DNA of 64,000 nt, from assembly GCF_000026145.1 (NCBI RefSeq), contig NC_009445.1, forward strand, positions 4,340,001 through 4,404,000, read 5' to 3'. How positions within the stretch are numbered: position 1 is the stretch's first letter; every line of letters begins with the position of its first letter. This document shows, in pieces, positions 47,870 to 57,247 of this stretch. The translations under genes were made by a program, and so were the position numbers. Under the pieces are notes generated by a model. That model had not been told where the DNA came from. It ran no database searches and worked only from the letters and a program-made list of their open reading frames with translations. The stretch is from Bradyrhizobium sp. ORS 278 (GTDB lineage: Bacteria > Pseudomonadota > Alphaproteobacteria > Rhizobiales > Xanthobacteraceae).

Positions 47870-47893
47870 CTGCGGTTTCGGTGCAAACCGCAG
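47870..47893 (-). promoter_or_regulatory. Inverted repeat in the nuoA leader
   Basis: A perfect 9-bp inverted repeat (CTGCGGTTT / AAACCGCAG, 6-base loop) lies 15 bases upstream of the nuoA ATG, next to the ribosome site. In the mRNA it would form a hairpin just before the GAGGAAAG site; in DNA it could be an operator. Role unknown. Confidence 0.4.
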
Positions 47894-48468
47894 ACTCGCT
47901 GCATTGGAATTGGTCGAAGCCTTAGCGCAGCGCACCAAGCCGCGCAAGACAAGCCGTCTCAGGGCCGCCATCCCTCCCCACATTGCGGAATCTCGGACAC
48001 ACAGCTGAGCGCGGCGATCGCGGCAAGGCTGCTACGTTCGTATTACAGACCCGCAGCAATACGGTGTCACATGCGACACCGGCGAGCCCTGGAGACCGAG
48101 ACGTCGCACGCGCGCACGACGTTGTGCGTAAGCCGGAGCTGCGGAAGACGGAATGCCGGAGCGCGATCGAGCAGCCGAATGATGCGAGCGGAAAAGGGCT
48201 CGATGCGCCTTTGCTCACTGATGAAATGGTCACGAGCGGCTGCCGAATCAAGACGTTGCAAGCTTAGAGCCCGGCGGCCACAGGCGCTGGATCGATGGAC
48301 CGAGCCGCTGACCGACGCCCGGGAAGATCGGCCGGCTTACCGCCGATTGCCACCGTCAATCCTGCAACCAATGAAACCATTTTGAGGAAGCCAAGAAACC
48401 GGATCGAAACAAAGCGGCGGTACATATACGGGCAACAAAGTGGCGCTCTGAGACGCCGGGAGGCTGAC
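47894..48468. other. Intergenic region upstream of the nuo operon
   Basis: About 575 bases between divergent units: nuoA on the minus strand and a 66-codon gene on the plus strand. It should carry the nuo promoter. Open frames here (for example 47983-48267 on the plus strand) have no ribosome site or family resemblance. I could not assign promoter boxes with confidence. Confidence 0.5.
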
Positions 48469-48669
48469 ATGAACCACTCGATCCATTCCGCGGACCGCTC
48501 GACACACCTGAAGATCGTCGTGGTGGCTCTGATTGCAGGCATCGCCGTCACCGCCTTCGGCATCGCGGCTCGCAGCAATATCGACTATAGCCAGACGGCC
48601 TCGCGCGCTGTCGTCAAGGCCGGCAACCCCGTCGCCGTAACGAGCGCGAACGCTCCCATGGTTCGCTAA
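48469..48669 (+). CDS. 66-residue single-pass membrane or secreted protein
   Basis: MNHSIHSADRSTHLKIVVVA begins this small protein: a polar first 14 residues, a hydrophobic segment (residues 15-33) and a polar tail ending ANAPMVR. A GGGAGG site precedes the ATG by 6 bases, and a clear terminator follows, so it is a genuine one-gene unit. Signal peptide and membrane anchor are both possible. From memory such proteins occur widely in Bradyrhizobium; function is unknown. Confidence 0.75.
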   Translation: MNHSIHSADRSTHLKIVVVALIAGIAVTAFGIAARSNIDYSQTASRAVVKAGNPVAVTSANAPMVR

Positions 48670-48700
48670 GCGAGGCGAGTTCCACGGCTTGCATCAGTTT

Positions 48701-48730
48701 GAGGCCGCCGGTTCGGCGGCCTTTTGCTTT
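48701..48730 (+). terminator. Rho-independent terminator
   Basis: A perfect 8-bp stem (GGCCGCCG / CGGCGGCC) with a 3-base loop is followed by TTTTGCTTT, 32 bases after the stop of the 66-codon gene. Confidence 0.85.
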
Positions 48731-48855
48731 GCGGGTTCTGCTCCGCGGGACCGCGAGCCTCGGCTTCCTTCCATGACGAGAGCCATCAGCCAAGCCAGAA
48801 AGGCGCTGGTCATTCGGAAGCGAGCGAGTTTTTGGGGGGTACTGAGCCATCGAAA

Positions 48856-48932
<77 letters not shown>

Positions 48933-49411
48933 GTGATCGCGAAATCCGCGGAGGAGTGCGACTTAAAGGGGCGATGTTTCGAAGTCAAGGACAATGAAAC
49001 CGGATTTGTGAGAAGTCTTGATCGGCCGTCCATGGAGGATTGGTGCCCGCCCCACGGGCGCTGCTCGCAATCTTGAAACGCGGCAGGTGGGCCAAAAGTC
49101 CGCGCCAACCGTTCTTTTCGAGAGCATCATCCGTTTCGCATCGTACCGAGCAGGAGACCGCCCGAATCGCCAAGCTTGATATTTGCCGGCTCGGAGCGGT
49201 CGGCAGCCTGGGCCGACATCAGGCAGCCATGCTAGACCGGAAGCCAGGCTGCAAACTCGTCGGCGCTTTTGGGGGCAAAGAGGCTCCCTGGACGGTTCAA
49301 TCGCAAGATCGCTAAGGCTTGCGCTAACCTTGGCGTGTGGCATGCCAATCTGATATACTAGTATATGTCAGACGTATGGTAATATAATCCTCCATTCTCC
49401 TCGGGGTGCTC
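48933..49411. other. Intergenic region before pepT
   Basis: About 480 bases between tRNA-Asp and peptidase T. Apart from the tRNA promoter on the minus strand and the palindrome at 49353-49366, I see no gene or repeat. The last 80 bases are conspicuously AT-rich compared with the surroundings, as for a promoter. Confidence 0.5.
49353..49366. promoter_or_regulatory. Palindromic operator candidate upstream of pepT
   Basis: ATATACTAGTATAT is a perfect 14-bp palindrome 45 bases before the pepT ATG, in an AT-rich island; weaker symmetry (CTG / CAG) extends it. The sequence is of the type bound by GntR-family regulators, but no such regulator gene is adjacent. Confidence 0.5.
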
Positions 49412-50668
49412 ATGTCAGACCTGCTGCCCAGCTATACGCACTCCGTGACTGAGCGCTTTCTTCGCTACGTCGTGATCGATACCCAGTCTGACCCGACGTC
49501 CCCCACCTGTCCCTCCACCCTCAAGCAGAAGAACCTAGGGCGGCTGCTTGCCGCCGAACTGCAAGCCATGGGCTTGCCGGACGCGCATATGGACGAGCAC
49601 GGCTATGTCTATGCGACGATCCCAGCGACGACCGCGAAAGCCGTTCCGGTCATCTGCTTCTGTTCGCACATGGACACCTCGCCTGACTGCTCCGGGACCG
49701 ACGTGAAGCCGCAGATCGTGCGCAACTATCAGGGCGGCGACATCGTGCTGCCTGGTGATCCGAGCCAGGTGATCCGCCCGGCCGAGCATCCGGCTCTGGC
49801 CGACCAGATCGGCTGCGACATCGTCACATCTGACGGCACCACCCTGCTGGGCGCCGATAACAAGGCCGGCATCGCCGAGATCATGGACGCGGCGCAGTTC
49901 CTCGTGAATCATCCAGAAATCAAGCACGGCACGATCAAGATCCTGTTCACCCCCGACGAGGAGATCGGGCGCGGCGTCGACAAGGTCGACCTGCAGAAGC
50001 TCGGCGCCGATTTCGGCTACACCATGGACGGCGAGACCGCGGGCAATATCGAGGACGAGACCTTCTCGGCGGACGGCGCGACGATCATCATCAATGGCGT
50101 CAGCGCGCATCCCGGCTTTGCCAAGGGCAAGATGGAGCACGCCATCAAGATCGCCTCGGCGATCATCGATCGCCTGCCGAAGGACACCTGCTCGCCGGAG
50201 ACGACCGAGGGCAAGGAAGGCTTCCTGCATCCGGTCGGCATCTCCGGCGCGCTCGAAGAGGCCCGGCTGGACTTCATCGTCCGCGACTTCAGCGAGCAGG
50301 GCCTGCGCCAGAAGGAGGCGCTGCTCGAGGACATCGTCAAGGAGGTGATGCAGGACTACCCGCGCTCCAGCTACGAGATGCAGGTCAAGACGCAGTACCG
50401 CAACATGAAGGAGGTCATCGACCACCATCCGGAGATCGTGACCTACGCCGAGGACGCCATCCGCCGCGCGGGGCTGACGCCGGTGCGGACCTCGATCCGC
50501 GGCGGCACCGACGGCTCGCGACTGTCCTTCATGGGGCTGCCCTGCCCCAACATCTTCGCCGGCGAGCACGCCTTCCACTCGCGCCTGGAATGGGTCAGCG
50601 TCCGTGACATGGAGAAGGCGGTGCAGACCATCGTGCATCTCGCGATGATCTGGGAGGAGCGCTCCTGA
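49412..50668 (+). CDS. pepT: Peptidase T (tripeptidase)
   Basis: 418 residues from the ATG at 49412 (MSDLLPSYTHSVTERFLRYV); a GTG two codons earlier is also in frame. M20 metallopeptidase motifs: CSHMDTSPD (His86, Asp88), LLGADNKAG with the bridging Asp, TPDEEIGRG with the catalytic Glu, and the late His in EHAFHSRLEW. It removes the N-terminal residue from tripeptides in the cytoplasm. It is a single gene with a palindromic candidate operator upstream, and converges on a methyltransferase gene with a 19-base gap. Confidence 0.95.
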   Translation: MSDLLPSYTHSVTERFLRYVVIDTQSDPTSPTCPSTLKQKNLGRLLAAELQAMGLPDAHMDEHGYVYATIPATTAKAVPVICFCSHMDTSPDCSGTDVKPQIVRNYQGGDIVLPGDPSQVIRPAEHPALADQIGCDIVTSDGTTLLGADNKAGIAEIMDAAQFLVNHPEIKHGTIKILFTPDEEIGRGVDKVDLQKLGADFGYTMDGETAGNIEDETFSADGATIIINGVSAHPGFAKGKMEHAIKIASAIIDRLPKDTCSPETTEGKEGFLHPVGISGALEEARLDFIVRDFSEQGLRQKEALLEDIVKEVMQDYPRSSYEMQVKTQYRNMKEVIDHHPEIVTYAEDAIRRAGLTPVRTSIRGGTDGSRLSFMGLPCPNIFAGEHAFHSRLEWVSVRDMEKAVQTIVHLAMIWEERS

Positions 50669-50687
50669 CACCGGTCCGGCGCGGGCC

Positions 50688-51560
50688 TCAGGCGCGCGCC
50701 GTCACCAGCCAGATCGAGCCGGGCAGCGTGACGCTGCCGCCATTCTGATATTGCGCCAGCAGTTCGCGGACCGACTGCCGCGCGGCTTCACGCGTCTCGG
50801 CGGGATGGCCCTCCAACGCGCGGCTGGCGGGACCGATCTCGAACGCGGATTGCACGGCGGCCTCGAGCCCCTGCCCCCGCGCGATGTCGAACGACAATGC
50901 GTGAGCCTCCAGCGCGACGTCGGTGAAGCCCGCCCCGGTCAGGATGCGCGTCACCCGCGCTTCCGACGCGAAGGCGAACGGGCCGGGATCCTCCGGGCCC
51001 ATCTCCGGCAGCTTCGGGACGTGGCGATACACCGCCTGCAAGGGCGCGATCATCCAGGAATTGGCCTTGGGCTCGCGCCAGCAGGCGAACACGACACGGC
51101 CCCCCGGCTTCAGCGCGCCGCGCATGTTGGCGAACGACGTCACGGGATCGGCGAAGAACATGACGCCGAAGCGCGAGACCAGCAGATCGAAGCTGGCCTT
51201 GGGAAACGGATGCACGGTCGCATCGGCCAGCACGAACTCGACCGGAAGCCCGGCCGGCGCCATCTCGCGAGCCCGCGCCAGCATCGGCGCCGAGATGTCC
51301 ACGCCGAGCACGGCTCCGTTGGGCGCCACCTGCCCGCCCAGCGCGATCGACAGGCCGCCACAGCCGCAGCCGATGTCGAGGATGCGATCGCCCGGCCTGG
51401 CCGCGATGCGGTCGATCAGGATCTGCGACACCGGCGCGAGCAGCACGTCCTGCGCCTCCTGGCGATCCGACCAGCGCTGGCCACCGGGCCCGTTCCAATA
51501 GGCGATCTGATCGGCGTTGCGGTCGTGGCCTGCGGGCAGTTGCATGATGGATCGATCCAT
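50688..51560 (-). CDS. Class I SAM-dependent methyltransferase, UbiE-like
   Basis: 290 residues from the ATG at 51560; ATGs at 51578 and 51545 are alternatives and none has a strong ribosome site. The SAM motif DRILDIGCGCGGLSIALG lies near residue 60, followed by AVLGVDISAPMLARAREMA and the post-motif FDLLVSRFGVMFFADP. This is the UbiE/Methyltransf_11 group that methylates small molecules. Its C-terminus (GGSVTLPGSIWLVTARA) resembles ones in methyltransferases of unknown substrate. It is transcribed alone. Confidence 0.88.
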   Translation of the reverse strand: MDRSIMQLPAGHDRNADQIAYWNGPGGQRWSDRQEAQDVLLAPVSQILIDRIAARPGDRILDIGCGCGGLSIALGGQVAPNGAVLGVDISAPMLARAREMAPAGLPVEFVLADATVHPFPKASFDLLVSRFGVMFFADPVTSFANMRGALKPGGRVVFACWREPKANSWMIAPLQAVYRHVPKLPEMGPEDPGPFAFASEARVTRILTGAGFTDVALEAHALSFDIARGQGLEAAVQSAFEIGPASRALEGHPAETREAARQSVRELLAQYQNGGSVTLPGSIWLVTARA

Positions 51561-51630
51561 TTCAATCGGGGCCCGCATCGCGCCCGGACGCGGCGCGCCT
51601 GTCAAGGCACGAAGGCGCGACGACGCCTGC

Positions 51631-52308
51631 TCACCACCGTTCGGACAGGCTCTCGCCGACCGCAAGGGCAGCCCAGCGCGCGCTCAGCCGCGCAAAGTCC
51701 TGCCGGATCGCGGCGCAGCGCGCGGGCGTGTAGGCCGCCCGTTCCGCCGGCAGCATCCCGTCCAGGATGCTTCGCGCCGTCGCCGCCATCTCCGCCCCAC
51801 GGGCCCGCAGTTGCGGATCGTCGGCGTGCTGAAGCCAGTCCTGCCAGCACACATAGGTCGCCCGTTCCGAGCGGAGATAGTCGTCCGTCTGCTCCGGCAT
51901 CAGGCGCGCATCCTTGGCCGCATGCTTGCGGCGCAGCCGTCTTGCTTCGCGCGACGAGCCTGCTTGTGCGACGGCATGGAAAGTGCCGGCGGTGCCGCCT
52001 GCAGCCAGCCGTCCGAACACGGCGCCCGCGATGCCCAGATGCTTCTCGACCAGAAAATGCTGCAGATCATGCGGCATCCACGGATCGAAGCCGGGCGCAG
52101 GATTCATCTCGAGGATGCGGCCGTCGCCCAGAACCGCGCGCACCGCGTAGCGCCGGTGTCCGGTGCGAACGAACGACACCATCATGGACGTGGGGGCCTC
52201 GCGGACCATGGCATGATCTGCTGCAGTGGATGGGATGATCGGCGGCAACTTAAGGTCCACCGCCAACTGCGTCAAACCACGCGTTGCGGAGCGCGGCGTC
52301 GCTTCCAT
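51631..52308 (-). CDS. Conserved-looking protein of unknown function
   Basis: 225 residues from the ATG at 52308, with AGG upstream; starts at 52209 or 52185 are also possible. Distinctive parts are FVRTGHRRYAVRAVLGDGRI, FDPWMPHDLQHFLVEKHLGI and the glycine-rich GAVFGRLAAGGTAGTF; the rest is helical and rich in Arg, Ala and Gln. There is no signal peptide or membrane segment. I do not recognise the family. It lies 70 bases upstream of the methyltransferase gene on the same strand, so the two may be co-transcribed. Confidence 0.7.
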   Translation of the reverse strand: MEATPRSATRGLTQLAVDLKLPPIIPSTAADHAMVREAPTSMMVSFVRTGHRRYAVRAVLGDGRILEMNPAPGFDPWMPHDLQHFLVEKHLGIAGAVFGRLAAGGTAGTFHAVAQAGSSREARRLRRKHAAKDARLMPEQTDDYLRSERATYVCWQDWLQHADDPQLRARGAEMAATARSILDGMLPAERAAYTPARCAAIRQDFARLSARWAALAVGESLSERW

Positions 52309-52334
52309 ATCAGCAACCTGGAACCACCGTTCGG

Positions 52335-52640
52335 ATGCGGCATTCCCGCTTCACGCGGCCGGTCATCGCGACGGCAAGGGATTCACGTCATGCGTCACGT
52401 CATATCCGGCTGTTGATCTCAGCGGCGGCGCTGTCCTGCGCGGTCACCGGCAGCGCAGAGGCAGCCGGCGGACAGAGAGGCAAGCCGGTGCCGGCCCGGC
52501 AGAACCCGCTGTTCTCGGATCCGCTCAACCAGCCGACCGCGCCGTCGCGGCCGATCACGCAACCCGACAGTCCCGGCTACCCATCCTACCAGACCAGGCC
52601 GACGCAGCCGCGCTATCCGACGCGACAGCAGCCGCGTTAA
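52335..52640 (+). CDS. Small secreted proline-rich protein
   Basis: 101 residues if started at the ATG at 52335. Residues 29-46 (IRLLISAAALSCAVTGSA) look like a signal peptide with cleavage near AEAA; the real start could then be a CTG or TTG nearer to it. The mature part is short and rich in Pro, Gln and Arg (SRPITQPDSPGYPSYQTRPT), with no folded domain evident. It lies 97 bases upstream of the metallophosphoesterase gene on the same strand. The coding potential rests on the leader and composition, so confidence is moderate. Confidence 0.5.
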   Translation: MRHSRFTRPVIATARDSRHASRHIRLLISAAALSCAVTGSAEAAGGQRGKPVPARQNPLFSDPLNQPTAPSRPITQPDSPGYPSYQTRPTQPRYPTRQQPR

Positions 52641-52737
52641 CGGCGGCGTCCTGCTGCAGGCGATGTCGCGCGAAAGCCCGGCATGTCTTGAAAGACCCGA
52701 CCGTCTCTGATTTGCATGCAAGACCATCGGGGTCTTC

Positions 52738-53565
52738 ATGCGCTGTCTCATTGTCGCCGATCTTCACTACACGCTGCCGCAGCTGGACTGGCTGGTCGCC
52801 GCGGCCGATCAGTTCGAACTCGTCGTCTTCGCCGGCGACGCCCTCGACCTCGCCTCGATCGTGGACATTCGCGCCCAGATCGTCGTGGTGAAGAAATATC
52901 TCGCGCTGCTGGCCGCCAAGACCCGCGTGATGATCTGCTCCGGCAACCATGATCTCGAGGAGCGCAACGCCGAGGGCGAGAAGATCGCGGCCTGGATCAC
53001 AACGGTGCGTGAGCTCGGCATTGCGGCCGACGGCGATGACATCCTGATCGGCGAGACTCTGTTCTCGGTCTGCCCGTGGTGGGATGGTCCGCAGGTCAAG
53101 GCCGCGATCGAGCGCCAGCTCGACGCCGCCGCGGCGCGACGACCGGCGCATTGGATCTGGGTGCACCATGCGCCGCCGGCAAATTCGCCTGTGAGCTGGG
53201 GCGGCAAGCGCTTCTTCGGCGACACTGAACTCGAAGGCTTCATCGCGCGGCACCGGCCGGCGATGGTGATATCAGGCCATGTTCACCAGTCGCCCTTCAT
53301 CAAGGGCGGCTCCTGGTTCGATCGCGTCGGTGAAACCTGGGTGTTCAACACCGGACGGCAGCCCGGCCGGCCGCCGACCTACATGGTGATCGACACCGAC
53401 GAGCAGCGCGCGTTCTGGTTGGCGGCCGGGCAAGGCGAATGGATCGATATGGCAGCACCGCTGCAGCGCCCGGCGCAGCCGGTGAGGGAAGCGCCGGATT
53501 GGCTCAGAGCCGTGGATCGGATTCCAGATCCGTTCCTGGCGCGACCTGCTGCGGCGGCAGGTTGA
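52738..53565 (+). CDS. Metallophosphoesterase
   Basis: 275 residues of the calcineurin-like superfamily. Motifs in order are ADLHYT (residues 7-12), FAGDALDLAS, CSGNHDLEE, WVHHAPP and SGHVHQSPF. It has no signal peptide. It differs from the one at 22387-23286, which carries a GDIHHG first motif and a longer tail. Its last 62 bases overlap the 3' end of the convergent cyclic-nucleotide-binding gene. The substrate is unknown. Confidence 0.9.
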   Translation: MRCLIVADLHYTLPQLDWLVAAADQFELVVFAGDALDLASIVDIRAQIVVVKKYLALLAAKTRVMICSGNHDLEERNAEGEKIAAWITTVRELGIAADGDDILIGETLFSVCPWWDGPQVKAAIERQLDAAAARRPAHWIWVHHAPPANSPVSWGGKRFFGDTELEGFIARHRPAMVISGHVHQSPFIKGGSWFDRVGETWVFNTGRQPGRPPTYMVIDTDEQRAFWLAAGQGEWIDMAAPLQRPAQPVREAPDWLRAVDRIPDPFLARPAAAAG

Positions 53566-53989
53566 TCATGCTTTGCAGCACGTCGCCGACCATGGAAAGA
53601 TGCGTGCCGTGGCCGGCATATTGCCGCTTGAGGTCGGCGAGGTAGGTGTTGGCGACGTTGAGCCGTTGCGCCAGCATGCGCGCGATCGCCAGCGTGGCCT
53701 CGGGATTTTCGGCCAGGAAGCGCGGCGCATCTGGAATATCGTAGATCCGGCAGTCGGCCAGCGCCCGCACCGTCGCTGTATGCGGCTGCGCAAGCAGCAG
53801 CGACATCTCGCCGAACAGCGCGCCCGGCTCGGAGACGATCGCCACGGTGGCGCCGGCCTTGATGACCTCCAGCCGCCCCTCGATCAGGATGTACAGATGC
53901 CCGGTATTGCCGCCCTCTTCCAGGAGGACAACACCCGCCTCGATCGTCTGCTCAGCGCCGCCGGTACAATGGCGCAGAAAGTCGGTCAT
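53504..53989 (-). CDS. Free-standing cyclic-nucleotide-binding domain protein
   Basis: 161 residues from the ATG at 53989. Residues 15-115 form a CAP-type cNMP-binding domain (VVLLEEGGNTGHLYILIEGRLEV; PGALFGEMSLLLAQPHTATVRALAD, where the phosphate cassette GEMSLL-x5-TATV is intact). The helix-turn-helix of Crp/Fnr proteins is absent; the chain ends in a short helical and polar tail. It may act as a cAMP or cGMP sensor for a partner protein. Its 3' end overlaps the convergent metallophosphoesterase gene. Confidence 0.88.
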   Translation of the reverse strand: MTDFLRHCTGGAEQTIEAGVVLLEEGGNTGHLYILIEGRLEVIKAGATVAIVSEPGALFGEMSLLLAQPHTATVRALADCRIYDIPDAPRFLAENPEATLAIARMLAQRLNVANTYLADLKRQYAGHGTHLSMVGDVLQSMINLPPQQVAPGTDLESDPRL

Positions 53990-54131
53990 GTATTTGCCTC
54001 GACCTCGGTCCACGCAGCAAGGTAACGGAAGCCCAGCCAATCGCCACACGAATTTGCGGCGGCTGGCAGCAATGCTGCAGGCAAAACGTCAGCCTGCAGG
54101 AATCGACAACAAGTGGGGTTGAACAGCAAGC

Positions 54132-54341
54132 ATGAAGAACCAATGGGTCGATCTGCTGATTTCGTGGCTGCCGTTTCTGATCCTGATCGCGATCTGGTTC
54201 GCTTTCAGCAAACGAATGAACGTCACGAAGATGTCGACGCAACTGCACGATCACTATGAGCGGCAGATCGCGGAAACCCAGCGCATGAACACGCTGCTGG
54301 AGCGGATCGCGGTCAGCCTGGAGAAACGCGCGGCTGAATAG
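54132..54341 (+). CDS. 69-residue membrane protein with a helical tail
   Basis: MKNQWVDLLISWLPFLILIA opens a single membrane helix (residues 8-25), followed by an amphipathic, probably coiled-coil segment (HYERQIAETQRMNTLLERIA) with heptad spacing. A GGGG-containing region precedes the ATG. The layout recalls the N-terminus of FtsH-like or small scaffold proteins, but nothing more is present. It lies just before tRNA-Val on the other strand. Function unknown. Confidence 0.75.
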   Translation: MKNQWVDLLISWLPFLILIAIWFAFSKRMNVTKMSTQLHDHYERQIAETQRMNTLLERIAVSLEKRAAE

Positions 54342-54376
54342 CCGCCGTTCATGCGGCTGACATCGGCCTTGCCGGA

Positions 54377-54453
54377 TGGTAGGCGGCGAGAGATTCGAAC
54401 TCCCGACCCTCTCGGTGTAAACGAGATGCTCTAACCAGCTGAGCTAGCCGCCC
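54377..54453 (-). tRNA. tRNA-Val (anticodon UAC)
   Basis: The minus strand gives a full cloverleaf: acceptor GGGCGGC pairing with GCCGCCT, D-arm with GCTGGTTAG, anticodon stem TCTCG/CGAGA around TTTACAC with TAC in the centre, and T-arm GGTTCGA-type reading AGTTCGAATCT. The discriminator is A and CCA is encoded at 54377-54379. Confidence 0.95.
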
Positions 54454-54576
54454 TCACGACGCGCTTCTTTACCCCCTGCCCGACGCGCAATCAACGCCGG
54501 AACCGCACGGCAGCATGGGAAACCCAGCTGGCGGGCGCGACCTTCGGGCGCCCGGGCAAGCGAGGGTCACCCCGCA

Positions 54577-54604
54577 AACGAAAACGGCGCCCTTTCGGGC
54601 GCCG
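54577..54604 (-). terminator. Terminator after lon
   Basis: A 7-bp GC stem (CGGCGCC / GGCGCCG, extended by further C-G pairs) with a short loop CTTTCGG-type is followed on the minus strand by TTTTCGTTT, 23 bases after the lon stop codon. Confidence 0.85.
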
Positions 54605-54626
54605 CTTCCCTGGATCACTTCAGCCT

Positions 54627-57050
54627 TCAGTGGGCGGTCAGGCCGCCGGCGGCTTCGTCGCCATCGGCCTTCACGGGCACCTTGGTGTCCTCCTCCCAGA
54701 CGATCGGCACGGGCTTGCGGACCAGGGCCCGGGCGACGACGTCGTCGAGACGGGAGACCGGGATGATCTCCATGCCGCCCTTGATCGCATCGGAAATCTC
54801 CGTGAGATCCTTGGCGTTGTCCTCGGGGATCAGCACCGTCTTGATGCCGCCGCGAGCGGCCGCCAAGAGCTTCTCCTTCAGACCGCCGATCGGCAGCACG
54901 CGACCACGCAAGGTGATCTCGCCGGTCATCGCGACGTCGTGACGAACCGGAATGCCGGTCATCACCGAGATGATGGTCGTCGCCATGGCCACGCCGGCCG
55001 AGGGGCCGTCCTTCGGGGTCGCCCCCTCCGGCACGTGGACGTGGATGTCGCGCCGGTCGAACAACGGCGGCTCGATGCCGTAGTTGATCGCCCTGGAGCG
55101 GACGAACGAGGCCGCCGCCGAGATCGACTCCTTCATGACGTCGCGCAGATTGCCCGTCACCGTCATCTTGCCCTTGCCAGGCATCATGACGCCTTCGATC
55201 GTCAGCAGCTCGCCGCCGACATCGGTCCAGGCCAAGCCCGTCACGATGCCAACCTGGTCGTCGCTCTCGATCTCGCCGAAGCGGTACTTCGGAACACCCA
55301 AGAATTCCTCAACGGTCTTCTCGGTGATCTTCACCGACTTCTTCTTGGACATCATGAGCTCCTTCACGGCCTTGCGGGCCAGTGTGGAAATCTCACGCTC
55401 CAGGTTACGCACGCCCGCCTCGCGGGTGTAGCGCCGGATCACGAGCAGCAGCGCGTCGTCGTCGATCGACCACTCTTTCGAGTCCAGGCCGTGCTTGGAG
55501 ATCGCGCTGGGGATCAGGTGCTTGCGGGCGATCTCGACCTTCTCGGTCTCGGTGTAGCCCGCGATGCGGATGATCTCCATGCGGTCCATCAGCGGTCCGG
55601 GAATATTCAACGTATTCGCGGTCGTGATGAACATGACGTTCGACAGATCGTAGTCGACCTCCAGATAGTGATCGTTGAACGTCGTGTTCTGCTCGGGGTC
55701 GAGGACCTCCAGCAGCGCCGACGACGGGTCACCCCGGAAGTCCGAGCCCATCTTGTCGATCTCGTCCAGCAGGAAGAGCGGGTTCGAGGTCTTGGCCTTG
55801 CGCATCGACTGGATGATCTTGCCGGGCATCGAACCGATATAGGTCCGGCGATGGCCGCGGATCTCCGCCTCGTCGCGCACGCCGCCGAGCGACACGCGAA
55901 CGAATTCGCGCCCCGTCGCCTTCGCGATCGACTTGCCGAGCGAGGTCTTGCCGACGCCGGGAGGTCCGACCAGGCACAGGATCGGGCCGGTCAGCTTGTT
56001 GGCGCGCGACTGCACCGCGAGATACTCGACGATGCGGTCCTTGACCTTCTCCAGACCATAGTGATCCGCATCCAGGACCGCCTGCGCGGCCTCCAGATCC
56101 TTCTTCACCTTGGACTTCTTGTTCCACGGAATCGACAGCAGCCAATCCAGGTAGTTGCGCACGACGGTCGCTTCCGCGGACATCGGCGACATCTGGCGCA
56201 GCTTCTTCAGCTCGTGCTGGGCCTTCTCGCGCGCTTCCTTGGAGAGCTTGGTCTTGTTGATGCGCTCTTCCAGATCGGCGAGCTCGTCGCGGCCGTCCTC
56301 GTCGCCCAACTCCTTCTGAATGGCCTTCATCTGCTCATTCAGGTAGTACTCGCGCTGGGTCTTCTCCATCTGGCGCTTCACGCGCGAGCGGATGCGCTTC
56401 TCGACCTGCAAGACCGAGATCTCACTCTCCATCAGGCCCAGCACCTTCTCCAGGCGCGTGGTGACGGACAGCGTCTCCAGGATGCCCTGGCGATCGGCGA
56501 TCTTGACGGCAAGATGCGAGGCGACCGTGTCGGCCAGCTTGCCGAAATCGGTGATCGACTGAACGACGCCGACGACCTCCGCCGAGATCTTCTTGTTCAG
56601 CTTCACATAGCTCTCGAAGTCCGACACGACGGAGCGGCCCAGCGCCTCGGCTTCCACCGACTTGGCGTCGGTGTCCTCGAGCGCAACGGCAGTCGCTTCG
56701 TAGTAGTCGGCGCGATCGGTGTACTTCTCGACGCGCGCGCGCTCCAGGCCCTCGACCAGCACCTTCACGGTGCCGTCGGGCAGCTTGAGGAGTTGCAGCA
56801 CGCTGGCGAGCGTCCCGGTCTCGTAGATCGCATCCGGAGCTGGATCATCATCGGACGCGTTCTTCTGCGTCGCCAGCATCACGAGCGCGTCGTTCTTCAT
56901 CACCTCTTCGAGGGCGCGGATCGATTTCTCGCGGCCGACGAACAGCGGAACGATGTTGTGCGGGAAGACGACGATGTCGCGGAGCGGCAGCACCGGATAG
57001 GCGTGGCTCTCGCCGTAGACGATGGTCGGCCGGGGTTTGGGGGTCGTCAT
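54627..57050 (-). CDS. lon: ATP-dependent protease Lon
   Basis: 807 residues. The N-terminal substrate domain is followed by the AAA+ module with Walker [14 protein letters not shown] and Walker [14 protein letters not shown], and the C-terminal protease with the Ser-Lys dyad in [13 protein letters not shown] and [14 protein letters not shown]. It degrades misfolded and regulatory proteins in the cytoplasm. It follows clpX by 327 bases on the same strand and has its own likely heat-shock-type promoter and terminator. Confidence 0.97.
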   Translation of the reverse strand: MTTPKPRPTIVYGESHAYPVLPLRDIVVFPHNIVPLFVGREKSIRALEEVMKNDALVMLATQKNASDDDPAPDAIYETGTLASVLQLLKLPDGTVKVLVEGLERARVEKYTDRADYYEATAVALEDTDAKSVEAEALGRSVVSDFESYVKLNKKISAEVVGVVQSITDFGKLADTVASHLAVKIADRQGILETLSVTTRLEKVLGLMESEISVLQVEKRIRSRVKRQMEKTQREYYLNEQMKAIQKELGDEDGRDELADLEERINKTKLSKEAREKAQHELKKLRQMSPMSAEATVVRNYLDWLLSIPWNKKSKVKKDLEAAQAVLDADHYGLEKVKDRIVEYLAVQSRANKLTGPILCLVGPPGVGKTSLGKSIAKATGREFVRVSLGGVRDEAEIRGHRRTYIGSMPGKIIQSMRKAKTSNPLFLLDEIDKMGSDFRGDPSSALLEVLDPEQNTTFNDHYLEVDYDLSNVMFITTANTLNIPGPLMDRMEIIRIAGYTETEKVEIARKHLIPSAISKHGLDSKEWSIDDDALLLVIRRYTREAGVRNLEREISTLARKAVKELMMSKKKSVKITEKTVEEFLGVPKYRFGEIESDDQVGIVTGLAWTDVGGELLTIEGVMMPGKGKMTVTGNLRDVMKESISAAASFVRSRAINYGIEPPLFDRRDIHVHVPEGATPKDGPSAGVAMATTIISVMTGIPVRHDVAMTGEITLRGRVLPIGGLKEKLLAAARGGIKTVLIPEDNAKDLTEISDAIKGGMEIIPVSRLDDVVARALVRKPVPIVWEEDTKVPVKADGDEAAGGLTAH

Positions 57051-57215
57051 GGCCTGTTCCTTTTGTTTAGCCCCCTTGCACGCAGTCCGCCATCGTGCGC
57101 AACCGCCACAAGGTGCGATCTGATCCGGACTTCACTGACGCGTCGATATCGCCCGCTTGTTTCGGATCGTTTGATGAGGCGAATCCCGGGATTGAGATTT
57201 GTATCGCCACGCGAC

Positions 57216-57247
57216 ATTAGGTGGCTATCGACCCGGGGGGTGTCAAG
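57216..57247 (-). promoter_or_regulatory. Candidate promoter of lon
   Basis: On the minus strand CTTGACA (57241-57247) is followed, 17 bases on, by a CACCTAAT box (57216-57223). The CTTGA -35 element fits both housekeeping and heat-shock (sigma-32) promoters of alphaproteobacteria. It is about 165 bases upstream of the lon start in an otherwise gene-free 327-base region. Confidence 0.4.

Noticed and set aside
47983..48267. A 94-codon plus-strand open frame upstream of nuoA
   Set aside because: No ribosome site, no family resemblance, and basic low-information composition; it probably spans the nuo promoter.
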